From Dipteris shenzhenensis (Eukaryota > Polypodiophyta > Polypodiopsida > Gleicheniales), in NCBI GenBank assembly GCA_047967505.1, contig CM106538.1: DNA of 64,000 nucleotides; one strand, written 5' to 3'. Made by a program: the position numbers and the translations under genes. The first letter of the stretch is position 1. Every line of letters starts with the position of its first letter. Shown here in pieces: positions 1 through 13,200 of the stretch. Below the pieces are notes generated by a model, which saw only the letters and a list, made by a program, of their open reading frames with translations, had not been told where the DNA came from and made no database searches.

Positions 1-1
1 A

Positions 2-610
2 GGATCTGATCTTAGTGCACCAACCGTCAGCTCAAGTGCTACATCTGGAACCGGCAAAAATTTTATTATTTTTGACCCGTGGGACTCGACCTCTGATTAC
101 TCAATGGCTAATGAATCAAGCGAGGATGTCCCCATGCAGGTGTCAGAAGCCTCCCAACACATGGGAGGGGTAAGATTTCAACCCATCACTCAAGGGCTAC
201 CCTCACAATGGAGGGATGGGAGGGTGCCACCACTACCCCAATTTCAAGGCCAAGTGAGTAGTAGTTCCTACTTCGAGAATCCTTTTGGAACCATCGGAGA
301 AAGATTTTATGGCCAGCATCCGTTTAATGAGTATGCTGCAATGAACACGGCCATACACTCCTCACGTTTAGGTGGCATACCACAATTCGGCCTTAGTCCG
401 GCAATGGATTACTATGGTAATCCTATCTTTTCCGGTTCTCGAGTCCAGGACAATGCAGATGTGGGCACCTCAACACAATTCAGAGAAGGGCTGAGATGTT
501 CTTTTTTGGCTATTAGGATGAAGTTTGGTACTCAGTTAGCATCAACCAACTTGGTACAACTTTTTTCATTGTGCAACTCACTCATTGCCACCTCACCCAC
601 CATCAACTGA
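2..610 (+). CDS. 3' part of an unrecognised ORF, open at the window edge
   Basis: The frame is open from base 2 to a TAA at 608-610, so the real start lies left of the window; the first ATG inside is at 104. The protein is rich in Ser, Gly, Gln, Pro and aromatic residues (for example FENPFGTIGERFYGQHPF) and low in complexity, with no zinc knuckle, protease, membrane segment or signal peptide. I do not recognise it. Retroelement gag tails and linker regions can look like this, and everything downstream is repeat DNA, so a transposon origin is likelier than a host gene. The last 40 codons may be read-through into non-coding sequence, because composition changes after about 490. Confidence 0.35.
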   Translation, partial: GSDLSAPTVSSSATSGTGKNFIIFDPWDSTSDYSMANESSEDVPMQVSEASQHMGGVRFQPITQGLPSQWRDGRVPPLPQFQGQVSSSSYFENPFGTIGERFYGQHPFNEYAAMNTAIHSSRLGGIPQFGLSPAMDYYGNPIFSGSRVQDNADVGTSTQFREGLRCSFLAIRMKFGTQLASTNLVQLFSLCNSLIATSPTIN

Positions 611-837
611 ATGTTAGTTCCACATCATTCCCAAATGCCACATCAACAAATCCATGTCATCTATTGATCCACCATGGAGTTCCACCTCATGAGAGTGAGT
701 TGCCATGTGTACATGCAACACACCTTTTCCCATATCAAGCATATTCACATGCACATGCTCCATATCACGAAGCATGCCACCACATCACCACCTCACATTA
801 CATTAGACATGTACTATGTGTATGTGAACATTTTTAT

Positions 838-2340
838 CAATTATTTTCTCACTCTTGTGGATACCTTGGTCGATGTATTTTGGACATGATTAATTAGAGC
901 TTCATGCATGTCCTAAATACTAGCTCAAAAGAGGGGGAAAGATTACTCAATTTTTTATACACATGGACTATGTGTGTCAGCATTTGAATAAAAAATTTCT
1001 CATGCCTTTGCATACCTTGATCAAGGTCCTAAATGGATGTATTTTGGAAATGACTAATTAGAGCTCAATGAATGTCCCAAAGACTAGCTCAAAAGAGGGG
1101 GGCAAATTACGAGTACATGATGCATCAATTAGATGGTGGGGGATAGTCTAGGAGGTTGTAGATTGTGGAGAAATAAAGTCTCATTTCCATACCTCAATTG
1201 AGGTATGGAAATTGGCCAATATATTTCCTATGTCTAAGCCTTAAACAATTAATTATTCATATGTGACATATATGTGTGTCCATTTTGGACATATTGGCCT
1301 ATGCCAAAGTGTGAAAGTAATGCAAAAAATGTCTCATTTCCATACCTCAATTGAGGTATGGAAATTGGCCAATATTGGTGCTATCTCTAAGCCTTAGACA
1401 CTTTAACATGACTTTGTGTGCTCATTTTGGACATATTAGCCTATGCCAAAGCCTTCAATTAATGCCTAAAATGTCTCATTTCCATACCTTGATTGAGGTA
1501 TGGAAATTGGCCAAATATTTGTGCCATATCTAAGCCTTAGACACTTAATTATTCATACATGGGCTATGTGTGTTCATTTTGGACATATTAGCCTATGTCA
1601 AATACTTAAACTAATGCCTAAACTGTCTCATTTCCATACCTCAATCAAGGTATCTAGCTTGGACAATATTTTTGCCATGTATAATCCTTATAAAATCAAA
1701 TTTTCATACATGAGGTATGTGTGTTCATTTTGGACATATTAGCCTATGCTAAAGCCATAGATTAATGACTAGTAGGTCTCATCTTCATACCTCAATTGAA
1801 GTATCAATTTGGTCAATATTTGTGCTATATCTAAGCCTTCATTGAGTAATATTTTAAGCCCAAATTGAGTCATATTAGGATCTCAATCAAGGTATTCAAA
1901 GTTGATTCAAATTGCTACTAAAACATAGGTTGATATTATTGCTATGCACATTGGTATGGCATGCACATCAAATGCTCCATGATCCAGATAGGATGCCAGC
2001 TTGAACCCTTTCTCCACCTCATAGCTCGATCGAGATATGATTGGTAGTCCATGTCATAGGTAGCTCGAGTACCTTGGATGCCACTATGGATTCCACCATG
2101 CACATGATATCTCGATCGAGGTATGAGGTGGTAGTACATGTCATACCTCGATCAAGGTACTGGAGTCCACCTTGGATGCCACCATGGATGCCATGTGTAC
2201 ATGAATACATGGATCGAGGTATGAGGTGGATGTCCATGTTAGCACCTCAAGTGGAAAATCGAGCCTAGGATTGAGTACACATGTCACAAAATGATTGAAG
2301 AAAATTCCTAGATCAAGGTATTGCCCATCCCTCCATTTCA
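838..2340. repeat. Tandem array, unit about 145-160 bp, with a palindromic core
   Basis: Units recur near 878, 1039, 1169, 1330, 1471, 1626 and 1776. Several contain ATTTCCATACCTCAA followed directly by its own reverse complement, a perfect 30-bp palindrome (clear near 1333-1362). Other shared words are TTTTGGACATATTAGCCTATG and TATCTAAGCCTTAGACAC. From about 2020 to 2330 the core persists in shorter, degenerate form (TACCTCGATCAAGGTA, CTCGATCGAGGTATGAG). No credible protein is encoded; the small ORFs here are by-products of the repeat. Confidence 0.8.
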
Positions 2341-3799
2341 TTGTATTTGGGATGTCCCAAGGTGTCCCATTCTACCCGAGTGGGACAAAACTAAGCACCC
2401 TTACCTTGCAGCCACCAAGTAGTTCCTTTTGTCAAATTCAATTTGTATGATCAGTGTGTCTTTCCCCTTTGCATTATTCTTGTATTTCTTTGTGGAATTC
2501 TCAAAATTTTGTCTTCTTTAGTTTGGACTTATTGGTTGTCCTCCGTTCTAGATCTGGCTTGCAATAAGATGACTATAGTAAGGGGGACTTGTAAAATATC
2601 CCCTTGCTAAATACCTCAGAGGTTCAATCTCGTAATTTTAGGACTAGGTGCTTTTTTGATAGGTTTTTGTAAGGGACAATCCTTGTACGAGGGCTCACTT
2701 CCATAATCTTGACATAAGGGTTGCAAAAGTTGGGTTTTGTGAGCATGGGCTAGCTACCTTGTATTTTTTATAGGACACTCTCCAATATGGTGTAGTCCTT
2801 GGCATTATACTATTAATAGAAAATATCTTGGTCATGTTGTTGATATATCATGGTCTAGATTGAGGCTATAAATTCATTGGAATAGGAGGACCATCCTCGT
2901 GATGATGAACATGATATGCTTGTTATAGAGCATACTTGTCTTCTTGTTGAGTATACTTGTACCCTCCTTCTTGATTGTACCCATCTACTTCTAATGCTTC
3001 TCCTATTTTCATTTGATTGACATGGATTGCCCATCCATAGGTTAGCTAAGGGGGTAGTACTTGTTAAAAGAGGAGGAGGAGGTGGAGAGATAGTGAGCAT
3101 AAGACACAAGTGTTGAGGAGTTTCAGGAAGACTACAATGTGTGTCCCCTTTTCTTACAAATTGTTTTCTAAATTATATTTTAAAAATTTGTGGGAGGAAG
3201 CAAGGCAAGAGTAAGCTCAACCCAAGGGAGAGTGTGTCACCCACCTCCCTCTTGGACACTTGCAATACCATGTTCTCAACCCACAAGAGAAGGGGAGGGT
3301 GAGGAAGAAGGGGAGGGGAAGGAAGAGGAGAACGAGCTCCCGAGTGGTGGAGCAAGAGAAGTGTGGGGAAAACGTGGGGATGAAGGGAGCAATGGATGCA
3401 TCAACTCTCTCACTCACTCTCTCACAGAATAGACAAGGAAGGAGGCAAGGAGCAAGTGCTCACCAAAATCTGTATTAGAAGAATGAGGGCTCAATGGAAA
3501 ATTAGCCCTTATATACATCTACCTCCTTTTGAAGGGAGGTTTAACCCTAAACTTGCCCTAATCTTTATATAACTCCACTAGTCCTCTCTAGACTCCCCAC
3601 ATTATACAATTAGGGGGGGTTGGCGAGCGTAGACTATTCCTAATATTGGGAACAACTGAAAGGAGATATTTACACTAGTATCGCTATGCATGGTCGGTCT
3701 TTCTACGTATTTTACACGGGACTGAGCGATATCTTTAAATATTTCCATGTGTCAATGCCGTTTAATTGCCGATTTGCCGTAATATAGTTATATCTGCAT
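2341..3799. other. No recognised gene
   Basis: AT-rich non-coding sequence with purine-rich stretches near 3290-3350. The ORFs of 60-84 codons on both strands lack any recognisable motif. Confidence 0.6.
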
Positions 3800-3820
3800 G
3801 TTAACCAATAATTGGTTAAC
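3800..3820. repeat. 21-bp near-perfect palindrome (GTTAACCAAT / ATTGGTTAAC)
   Basis: Two 10-base arms flank a single central base. The context GCATGTTAACC also occurs at 56761-56771, where it is the start of an LTR (TGTTAACCACATTGGTTAAC). It may mark the edge of a related but diverged LTR; no polypurine tract or partner LTR was seen here. Confidence 0.5.
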
Positions 3821-5164
3821 ACATGTGGAGGCATATTATGACTATAAGTGCTAGAGCCCACGTTTCCCATGACTTGCCGATACAGGCAAACAAATCACAC
3901 AATTACTTTACATCAAGAAAGAAAATCAACAATGGTCTTGACGTCACCCAACTTTGAAGCGAATCATTCCAATTGTTGACGATTTGATAAGGTTCATTGT
4001 CTTATACTAGTCCTTCAATATGATTCCATGGTTTGTGTGAGCTACCAATCTAAGAACTAATACTTTTATCCATGAGGCCTGGCTACGGATAATGCCCTGT
4101 CTCAATTTTCATTATAGTACCTATGATTTGACCTCAATTTGACACTAGAAAAGGTTCAATTCGAGCTTTGATTTGCATATTGAACTAACTTTTACAAATC
4201 TTATTTTCAAGTAATATAACTTTGAGAATTTGTGAGGGTTAGTAAGTATTGTGACATCGATGACAAGTGGAGCTTTGCATCGAAGCCTATAGTCCCACAA
4301 TTAAAGGTTTTATACTCTAATGTATCTTTTTTGTGGATGGATGCATGTGAGTGGAGCTCCTTCAATACTCGCAACCTTTCTATTCCTGTAAGAATGTTTG
4401 TCTACATGGATTTTTATACCTGGTATGAATCATATACCTAATCTTGTGCATCCTATACACATGACTTGCATTGGTATAGCTTGCAAAAGTTTTGTACATA
4501 TCTGTAAGTACGTATTAAGTATTTGAGAGGTAATGTTTTTGTTTTGTGAAGTTGGGTAAAACACACACACACACACACACACCCATTTGTTTTTTTCACA
4601 CACGAAAACATGGGCCTAAGAATGTGGTGTGTAAGCCCTGGTTTTTGTCTTAACTTACCCAACTATAACCCGTAGCATGACCTTTTGGAACCTAGCTATC
4701 ACCCATTTCAATTTCCCCAATTACCAGTTATCACCCATCAACTCTCAACCCACATAACAAGTTTAAATTTTGCACTTACAATGTCCTCTACGTATCAACT
4801 CTAGATTAATACAAACTTGCAACCATGGCTTTTCACGTAATTAAGTTCCATTACATGGCTTGATCTCCTTGAGAAGCACATGAGACTAGATTTGTATGTC
4901 AATTCCCAAACCACATAAGGTGGTCCTTGGGTGAGTACCTACAATCACCTTCGCTTGTGTCATAAGGACACTTGCCCATACTTATACAAGAGGACACAAG
5001 GAATGTAAGACTCTTGCCACCCCCCAAGTACTATTTAAGGACACCCCTCATCTCACTCTCCATGGGACATATGGCATTAATAGAGTTGAAAACCCGAAAG
5101 TAAAATTGATAAGCCCCAAATGCACCCATTGGAAAAAGTGCCAAAGGTCTAATGGGATGACTTG
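3821..5164. other. No recognised gene; (AC)n microsatellite at 4560-4582
   Basis: Unique-looking AT-rich sequence. The only clear feature is an (AC) dinucleotide run of about 11 units at 4560-4582. Confidence 0.6.
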
Positions 5165-5928
5165 CTAAATAAAGGATGGGATGTTGTCCACTCCCAACTC
5201 ATCTACGTGCTCACAAGGAGGAGTGCCGTCGAATCTCAACAACAGTTGGAGTTCCAACATCGCCAAATCTCCTTCCCCCTTATCAACTAGTGACGAGCAG
5301 CTGGCCAACTTCAAAAGACTCATGTAACAACTTCCGACTCTAGTGTTGGAAGCTCCCAATTCAATAGTTGATAAATGTACAATGTAAGAAGCATGGTGCT
5401 GCCAATTTTGTGCCCATGGTTCTTACAGATTGTATCAATTTGCTTGCTAAAGAAATCCCCCCATTTGGCTAGTTGATACTTCAAGAGAGCAAATCTAGCA
5501 AGGATGTTAGGGACAATGTAGCGATGATGATCCCCATATGTTAACTTGGTGATCATCACAGTTGCATGGGCTACCTTCTATAGTCTGGGATCGATGATAT
5601 ACTTGAATTTGATGCCGCTGGAGGAGTAGGGGTGTGGGGATACCAAATCTTTCAGTTTATTATGGACCTTTTTAATTTGCGTGAAGGGGCCAGTGATGTC
5701 GCAGCTAAGGTTAAACACAACCTTTGCAGAAGCCTCCGTGACCAATACTTCCCTTGCTTGAGTTGGATCAACATCCCACACATTGGAATGATGGGCATGT
5801 TGGTGGTAGTTGAGGATGGAGCTGATTGTCTGAGGAAGGTCAATGCGGCAAGGCAACAACTCAATCAATGGTCCTACACCTACCTGGTCTAGGATAGGAT
5901 GCACATTTGAATCATTTAAAAGTAGCAT
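5165..5928 (-). pseudogene. Decayed unrecognised coding remnant
   Basis: On the minus strand a frame of 116 codons (5928 to 5578) is followed by one of 79 codons (5559 to 5320) and one of 64 (5359 to 5165). The middle piece has protein-like composition (GDHHRYIVPNILARFALLKY, LYIYQLLNWELPTLESE). The combination of helical, Leu- and Tyr-rich sequence resembles plant retroelement ORFs, but no diagnostic motif is present. Breaks between the pieces show it is not intact. Confidence 0.3.
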
Positions 5929-6179
5929 TGCACTCTTGAAGGCAGTTTGGGTGCTGCGATTGATTTGGCTATGTGCAAATTATCCTTGAAGAGCCTCTAT
6001 CCACTCTTCACCTAATGGCGAGACTGTCTGATAGTGAATGTTTTATAAGAATTAAAGTATGTTTTATAAGAATTAAAGTGGCAAATATACACTTGGCTGT
6101 ACATGTTGTAGTCTAAGAGACCGTCTCAGGCCCCTACTCTAGGTCTAAGGCAGAATATTCAAGTTCCCCAATCCAGGGT

Positions 6180-6388
6180 GACCACATATACTGCACTATC
6201 ACAACTCAATGCTTCTTCCTGAAGGAGATCAAGTTTCTCATGTTCCACATATACTGCACTATCACAACCCTCACAATATGCCACAATCCATGACAAATAG
6301 GGTGCAATCCAGCAACATCATCTAAGAGGTAGATCTTCCAAGAGATCTTTTGATCCAACTTGGCATCTACAAACCAACTTCTCACCAC
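6180..6388 (-). pseudogene. Possible LINE reverse-transcriptase C-terminal remnant
   Basis: A 60-codon minus-strand frame includes CHGLWHIVRVVIVQYMWNMRN followed by LISFRK. The pattern LW-x-I-x-R-x(5)-Y-x-W-x-x-RN-x(3)-F is like the tail of plant LINE/non-LTR elements, where an IW..RN..F motif follows the zinc-binding region. No upstream RT motif is visible and the fragment is very short, so this is a weak call. Confidence 0.22.
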
Positions 6389-9300
6389 TTTCTAGCATTC
6401 CGTTGTGAAGGGACAACTCCAAATTCTCGGGTGGGCCACTCCCTTGTAGGTTTAGGAACCACGTGAGAAAACGTGGTATTTTTTGGGGGGCTATTATGTG
6501 GACTGGTGGGAATTTTTAGTATCCTTATATTATCTAATTTTCTAATACGTGCCACTAAGTGGGTAGGTATAGGTAATTATAATTTTTTATTTTTTTATTT
6601 TAAAGACCCTATAATTATTATAATTTTCTTGGAAACATACACAATTAATATACACAAAATGCTGTAAACAAGAACATTAAGGAGTTCCTGAGCTCAACAT
6701 TCCTAAGGTGCCCGAGGCATTCATTCTTCATAAAGGACATCACTTGCTTGCATAGACCTCAAGAAAACCCCCTATATATGGTCCTTATATGGGCATAAAA
6801 AACACCCCTATATAAGCTTATATTGGTGCCTCCAACATCTATTATCCCTACCCCCTCTCTTAATATCTATGTTCATTCTTCGAATATTCGAATATTATAC
6901 ATCCCTTTTCTTAAATTTTTGCAAGATACCAAACGGTTGCCATTACCATTAGTGCTGCTCTGATTGTAGCTACATAATGTAAGGATATTGGTGGGACTCA
7001 CATTAAGCTTTACATGAGCAAAGTCTTATGAGTTGGATTTTTCCATTGTAGAGTTGTTTGCACTAGACATGCTATCATTGGGAAGGGGGAAAGGGATAAG
7101 TGGCGAGTGGGGTGGGTTGGGGGAAGCAAGGCGAGTAAAGGGGAAAAATAAAGAGGTAGGCATAATCTTGACATCCATGTCAAGAATTAACATGTCCCAA
7201 CATGTCCCAACAACTCTAACATCAAGTGATCCTATCTAACCACAAACTCTCGTGCAAAAAGGTTTGAGTATTCTAGTAAGAGAGCTACAATTGGCATACA
7301 TATCATCTAAGGTTGAACCTTATACACCACATCTCCATCCTCAACATTCACCCGCCCTACTCTTATGCAAATAATGGAGACCATGTGATGAGTGCTTTAT
7401 CATAAACATAATAATTGGCTTACAAGTCATTACTTCTACCCCTCAAATGTGATGGAATGACCATGCTACTCCATCATTACTTTGATGGCAAGTTCGTGTC
7501 AATCCTCACCTGAAAATGCTAATCCCACTATGCTCAAGCTAGAAAATGTGAAGGCAATTGCTTCCTTCACAAGCCTCAAGGGTGAAGAAAATAGGTTGCT
7601 TCTACACTTGATGCCTTTTAATAGATATTAATCCTTCCATTACGAATGCTTCTAAATGCAAGAAGTCCAATCCTAAAATAATATAAAAGATAAATATGGA
7701 TCACCTAATTCTTAAAGGAAGGATCCAAAAATATTCTATCAAAGAAAGAGAATCAAAAGAAAAGATCCAACCATATTTTTAAGTCTACCATGTTGATATT
7801 ACTTCTATTTTTCTCCATTCAAAATGCCTCTAAATGCAAGAACATTGAAGCCGTGAGCTTAGAAGACAATGAAAGCTCGAAACATTTGCAAAAGTGTTAG
7901 ACAATAGACATACCTTGACATAGGTTTGTAGTCTACAAGCAAGAAGACGCTTGAATCTAGAGCTTGATGAAGGATTTTCAAAAGTGCCCAATTCAAATTT
8001 CTTGTTGGCTGCAAGTTTCACAAAGCATTACTCTTATGATTCACTCAAGTATCCCAAACCAACAAATAATAATATTCACCAATAAGACATGGAAAAAATT
8101 GTAGGTCACTTTGCATGTGAAAAGATGGCAATCTATACCTGGGCAAATTGGGGCAAATAAGTAACAATCCGGTAGCTTTGTTGTATCCTCAGCAAAACAA
8201 AACTGCAATTTTGAGAAATTTGTAAGCCTCTTGAATTGCTAAAAGCTAATGGAAAATGGAAGGCATTGGAGGTTTGTAAGGGACCACAATGGCTTGCCTT
8301 CCTATGGTGTTCACTATTTGTAAGCAAATGAATAGTTTGCAATAGGAAATGATGAAGCACAGGTAGTTGCAAGATGGGGAATCCCAGGCTTTTGGGTAGT
8401 TTACAACAATGATGATTGAGAATGGAGATGCTTCTATGTATGCGGTTGCTTCCCTCTTCCCCCTTAGCAAACTCTAGAGTTTGGAGAGTAATATTCTGCA
8501 AAAGAACAACATGTGTGCAACTTCCAGTTCTGATAAGTGAAAATCAGAGTTTGCGATCTACAAATTCCAAAGGTTGGAAATGAATATTACACAATGGCTA
8601 GCACACATACGCTATTAAAAAAAAGGTTCAAGAGCAAGAATTGAGCAACAATTTCGTTGCCTTGTGACTCTGCATGCAACTGAAGAGCACGATTCTTTCA
8701 AACGCCATGCATGATCACCACTTTTATGGCAACCTTTGAATTGTTGGCATGATCAGATCAACAAAAATGTGTGCAGGCCAGGTTCAACTAGCGCGCAACT
8801 TCATCTGGCTTGAAAGGTGATCTTTGGTCCTAGAATCTCATCGCTACTTGCATAACTCTTGATAGCCTTTGGCCTACAGATGTAAAAGCACCGAGTTTCA
8901 ATAGCAACTTTTGGTTTCAAATATTGTACAATACCAACCTTCAAATCTACAACTTGCAAGCTCTGGTAATCTTAGCATCAACACAATTGTTTCGTTGTCT
9001 GCTCTCTTTTCTTCTATCTCCTGGGAGTTGTAGGTGTGGCAAACTTGCCTTGCGAATTCAAAATTAGTTCAATTCCATTGCCTTTCAGAGATTTGCAAGT
9101 TCAACAAATTTGTAAGGCCTAACCTTGACACGGTTCCGTCATCCCCAACCTGGCAGTAGTCTGATATCCCCAAGTCAGTTAACATAAAAAGTACAAGAAT
9201 TCAACAATTTAAAGCACTTATGAGTATGGCATATTGGGCTTACTTGGGGTAGTTCAAAGGACATATTTGTCGATTGAGCCAATCGACTATAGTCTAAGAT

Positions 9301-9433
9301 GTTTTATACCATTCATGAGCAACATCTACAGGCTTGGTTAACCTCGCACTATGCCTTCACGGTTGCTTTTCGGAAATTGTCCAAGATTTTGCATGGCTTA
9401 TTCTTGCTCTAAAGAGAACAATTGTAATGTGTG
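6389..9433. other. No recognised gene
   Basis: Mostly AT-rich sequence. An AAATTATAATT-rich stretch lies at 6560-6640. The ORFs at 8133-8501 (minus) and nearby overlap each other in several frames, have no conserved motif, and are treated as chance. Confidence 0.6.
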
Positions 9434-10238
9434 TCATACAAATGGAGTACTATCCATTGGTGGTTGTCTCCATCTTTCCCAACATTTCTTTGTCACTACA
9501 TTCACTCCTACACCATCGTCTAATATGGCCGTAACCAGTTTGTCATGATAGGTGATGGGAATGGCAGCATTAGTGTCATCACTTTCATAATAATGACCCA
9601 TCTTATTGATAGGTACTTTCGGTAAGTGTCCTTTCATGACATCCACTTCCTCAAGTTCTGCCGCAACCGATTCGACCCTAGGCTCAACTATGGGTGCCTC
9701 TCTTCCTATTGGTAATCGTCTTGTCATCCAATCCGAGAGGTCTCGCCATAAGATCGAGTTGCCTTGCAAGAGGGTAGCGATGGGCATTTCCACTTTGGTG
9801 GACAAGAATGCCGTCAGTCCTGCGATGTCCCTTGGTTGATACACTCTATATGCCGAGGATAGTGGAGGCTCTTCAAACCCTAAAGAGAATTGATATACAC
9901 TAGGAGCATTGGGTATGAAGGTCCGTTTGGGTGACTCGACATATTGGGCTATCTCTGGCCCTTTTGGGAATTGTAGCGGTAGGTATATCATCGAACATTC
10001 AGTCCATGAGTGTTTTGCCTCCATCAGATCCTGCCGTAACAGAACCTTCTGCTACTGTTTGTGGAATGTGGAGGGTTTTACCCCCTTGACTAGTAGCCCA
10101 GGTTTGGGCTGGATAGACTGAATTCGAGCCTTTTCATGCCTGCACTCTCTGTTCGTATTTAACCTGGCTTTCTCGAACCTAGTTAATGGCTTGCTGAAGC
10201 TTCACCGGTTCGATAGCTTCCTGGAGCCTTCTAGCTCA
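9434..10238 (-). pseudogene. Ty3/gypsy gag-protease fragment, inverted relative to pol
   Basis: The minus-strand frame encodes a gag C-terminal region (EMPIATLLQGNSILWRDLSD) and the start of a retropepsin, with the catalytic motif mutated to ILDDGVGVNVVTK. It is clearly homologous to the copy at 50686-52330, which has ILDSGSRVSVVTK at the same place. Homology runs back, with stop codons, to about 10225 (an LQEA stretch matching the KLQEARALVRE region of the other copy). It ends at about 9440 within the protease, before the DGTTT stretch. That stretch appears instead on the plus strand at 10239. The element is therefore broken by a strand switch inside the protease domain. Confidence 0.8.
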
Positions 10239-13200
10239 TGGGACTACAACCCATCCCCCATGGGAATGCTGAGGAATGTAAGGATTAAAACCTTCCATCT
10301 ATCGTATAGAGGCTCGTTCATGGTAGTGGATTTCCCACAATGATCCAGATCCTATGATGCAATACTCGGTCGACCCTTCATGCGTACTGCCCAACTTGTG
10401 CACGATTGGGATGCTAATTGCATCTTTCTACGGAAGCATGACCAGGTCCTCACAAGATTGACCTGAAAACATGGAAAGCTCACCCAACCAATGGGAATCT
10501 TTTCAAAATGGAGTCTGACACGACAAAACGAATGAGATCTATCAATGTTTGTCAGACCTACCACACGCAAAGAGGGGATAAAAAAGAAGAAGAACCACTC
10601 TTAGCCTCAGAAAAGGCAAAAGGGACTAAAGAGGATGGGCCGACAAAAGTAAAGGAGGTTGATATCGGAGAAGAAGATGAAGACCCTAAGCCAGTCTTCA
10701 TAGCCAAAGACCTCAGTCCCCAAGATGAGAAGCAGCTTCTTGAGCTTCTCAAAGAGTTCAAGGACGTATTCGCTTGGAAATACATGGACATGCAAGGTGT
10801 CCCGCCTAAAGTGGTTACCCTCCAAAATATACGGCCATTGTGAAAAAAGAGCTGCAAAAGCTCCTATATGCCGAATTCATCTACGAGATAGAGCACATCG
10901 ATTGGGTTTCCCCAATCGTGATTGTCTTGAAAAAGAACGGGAAGATCAGAGTGTGTGTTGACGTTAAAAAGGTCAATGCAGTAACACGAAGGGATAATTA
11001 TCCTCTTCCCTACACTAAACATGTGCTCGAAAGAGTAGCAGGCAAGGAAGCTTATAAGCTTCCTCGATGGGTTCTCCGGATATAACTAGGTTTTTATAGA
11101 ACCTGAGGACCAACACAAAACAACCTTCACTAATGAATGGGGCATCTTTGCCTAGTGCCTTTTGGTCTCACTAATGCCCCAACCACCTTCCAAAGGCTGA
11201 TGTCAACAACATTGAAGGACTATTTGAGGGACTTCCTAGAGGTCTTCTTGGATGATCTTTGCGTGAATTCCCTATGGAAGGATCACTTATTATGTCTCAG
11301 GAAGGTGTTGGAGAGATGCAGGTTGTATCGGATCTCTTTGAACCCACTAAAATGTCAATTCTGGGTCAAACACAAAGTTATCCTTGGCCACATTGTCTCC
11401 AAGAACAGAATATTGACGAATGAGGGAAACGTCAAACTCATCCAAGAGCTACCCGCACCCACGAACTATAAGGGAGTGCAAAGGTTTATGGGTCACATTG
11501 GTTATTATCGACAATTTATCAAGTCCTACGCAGACATGGCTCGCCCACTCTACAAACTACTGATCAAGTTCGAATGGACTCCAGAGTGTGACATGAACCT
11601 AAAGACGGCCTTGACTAGTGCACCTATCCTAAGAGCCCCCGATTGGACCAAACCATTCCATGTCCATATCAATGCCTCAAAGACGACAATAGGGTGTGTA
11701 TTGACACAACCTGTTGAATTCCACCTGGATTATCTAATCAGCTTCGCCAGCAGACAACTCAATGAGACAAAAATTAACTATACGACCATGGGATGAGAAG
11801 GACTAGCTATGATGTATGTAGTAAAGAAATTTAGACATTACTTGTTAGCTAACAAGTTTGTCTTTTATGTCGATCACCAAGCCTGCCTCTACCTGGCCAA
11901 CAAACCCTGGCTCACAGGAAGAATCACCAGGTGGATTTTGATACTACTTGAATTCAATTTCACCATCTGTGTGAGAAAAGGAAAGAAACACGTCCTCGCA
12001 GACCATGTGTCTCGAGTGACGAATGGGGAGCCACCCTCTCGAGTGACGAATGGGGAGCCACCCATCGGGGTAGACGATGAACTACCCGATGCTCCCTTGT
12101 TCCGCATTGATTTGGTGCCCCAATGGGCCAAATGTATAGCCCACTTCTTGGCAAATGGTCTGCCCACAGACATACCACTCAATCGAGACTGAGCCAGAAG
12201 ATTGATCAAAGAGGCCGCACCATACGAGCTCATTGCAAGATAGCTCTACAAATACAGAAAGGATGGAATCGAAAGACAATGTGTCCGCGAGGATGAATTC
12301 CTCGGACACTTTGCAGTGCAAATCACAGCCTGAAAGGTCCTACAAGAAAAGGTTATGGTGGCCTACTCTGTTTGGGGATGTGGCCCAGGGGATGTGGCCC
12401 AATATGTCAAATGCTGTGATGAATGCTAGTGGATTGCCATCCCCCAAAAGACAGACTATATGCCCTTGCATGCCATCATTGCAATTCAACCATTCGAGAA
12501 ATGGGGTATAGACTTTGTCAGACCAATACATCTGGCGGCAAAAGGCTCAGAAGCCAAATACATCATTATAGCCACGGATTATGTGACCAAATGGGTCGAG
12601 GCCAAAGCGGTATGCAAGGTCGATGCTCGAACCACTACCAAGTTCCTATACGAGAATGTATTTTGCTGATTCGGTCTGCCTCTGGAAATTGTCAGTGACC
12701 GAGGTTCTCACTTTGTCAATGAGACCATAAACATCTTGCTGACCGAATTCATGGTAGTGCAGCGAATGTCCACTCCATACTATCCACAATGCAATTGTCA
12801 AGCAGAGAGCTCAAACAAGATATTAAATGGCATACTGACCAAAACAGTCGAAGGAAGCAAATCCAACTGGGAACACAAGCTCACCACGGCTTTGTGGGCC
12901 TACAGGACAACTTACAAGGTTGCCACTAATAGTAAACCCTTAAGTCTATGGTGTAGAAGCCGTAATGCCCATAGAGTTTCTGGTACCCAGTCTGAGGATT
13001 GCAGTCTAGGAACGTCTGATGGAAAATGCACTCACAGAATGGCTTACCATTCTTGAGATGCTAGATGAGGCGAGACTGAGGGCAGTACATGGGATGATTG
13101 TGGAAAAACTTTGTTGCAAGGCGTGGTTTGACCACAATCTAAAGGACAAAGATCTCGAAGAGGGTGATCTTGCCCTTCTTTTTAGTGTCCAAAACAGAAA

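Noticed and set aside
1169-2330. CRISPR array
   Set aside because: Units are degenerate, the repeats are 150 bp with internal palindromes, spacers are not unique and the DNA is plant nuclear.
8133-8501. 122-codon minus-strand ORF
   Set aside because: It overlaps another ORF in a different frame, shows no motif and no sign of splice sites or neighbours.
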